Positions 5,270 to 5,341 of a DNA stretch of 5,341 bases are shown in pieces. A model generated the notes under the pieces. The model did not search any database and had not been told where the DNA came from. It saw only the letters and a list, made by a program, of their open reading frames with translations. Source of the DNA: an uncultured Syntrophomonadaceae bacterium. GTDB lineage: Bacteria; Bacillota; Syntrophomonadia; Syntrophomonadales; Syntrophomonadaceae. Positions within the stretch are counted from its first letter, which is position 1; each line of letters opens with the position of its first letter. Where the stretch lies: assembly GCA_944391275.1 (NCBI GenBank), contig CALXSZ010000109.1, positions 1 through 5,341 of the forward strand, read 5' to 3'. The translations under genes were made by a program, and so were the position numbers.

Positions 5270-5341
5270 ATGAAAAAAATGAAATCGATTTTTATGGCGC
5301 TGGTCTTTATGGTGGTGATGGCGGCAGCGTGTTGGGCAGTA
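5270..5341 (+). CDS. Start of an exported protein, possibly a lipoprotein (3' end outside window)
   Basis: Only 24 codons are visible. They encode a clear export signal: a basic start (MKKMK), then a long hydrophobic core rich in Phe, Met, Val and Ala, ending 'MAAACWAV' at the window edge. The Cys at residue 21 after Ala-Ala-Ala resembles a lipoprotein box, though Ala at the -3 position is weaker than the usual Leu or Val; ordinary cleavage after 'CWA' is also possible. The ATG at 5270 is preceded by AGGAAA (5262-5267) at close spacing, with a second AGGAAAGG at 5248-5255. Nothing can be said of its mature domain or function. It lies 267 bases after the esterase on the same strand, with the flavoprotein stub between. 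Confidence 0.65.
   Translation, partial: MKKMKSIFMALVFMVVMAAACWAV

Overview
The window looks like a low-to-moderate GC Bacillota (Firmicutes) chromosome. Three things point there: strong AGGAGG-type ribosome sites (a full AAAGGAGG before the aldo/keto reductase), an S-layer-homology (SLH) segment on an exported protein, and family members that read like Bacilli/Clostridia proteins. I cannot name a genus. All supportable genes are on the + strand. No rRNA, tRNA, CRISPR array, transposase or origin was found.

Layout. Positions 1-323 hold the C-terminal end of a LysR-type regulator. A good sigma-A-like promoter (335-364) follows at once, leading into a headless MerR-family C-terminal coiled coil (381-593). 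Next are a cupin (702-1115), a spacer with a possible decayed reading frame (1116-1405), and an alpha/beta hydrolase with a Cys nucleophile (1406-2389). A 401-base spacer contains a probable Rho-independent terminator (2501-2540) and a dyad (2736-2757). The second block is a full-length aldo/keto reductase (2791-3651) and, 16 bases later, an exported SLH-esterase fusion (3668-5002). The right end holds a 29-codon stub of an NADPH-dependent FMN reductase/flavodoxin-like gene (5160-5249) and the start of another exported protein (5270 to the edge).

How the genes may work together. A cupin, a Cys-type hydrolase, an aldo/keto reductase, a secreted esterase and a flavoprotein remnant, near LysR and MerR pieces, resemble the redox/hydrolase gene sets Bacillota use on small carbonyls, esters, lactones or quinones. 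A reasonable inference is an outside-to-inside route: the exported esterase cleaves an ester outside the membrane, and the cytoplasmic reductase, hydrolase and cupin handle the products. No substrate can be read from the sequence.

The strongest theme is decay. The MerR gene has lost its DNA-binding end, the flavoprotein gene has lost everything after its first loop, and one spacer may hold another broken frame. The window looks like a once larger accessory cluster being eroded. The most distinctive intact gene is the SLH-esterase fusion with a Ser321-Glu342-His421 triad of the esterase 713 type. I see no convincing evidence of a wholly new system.
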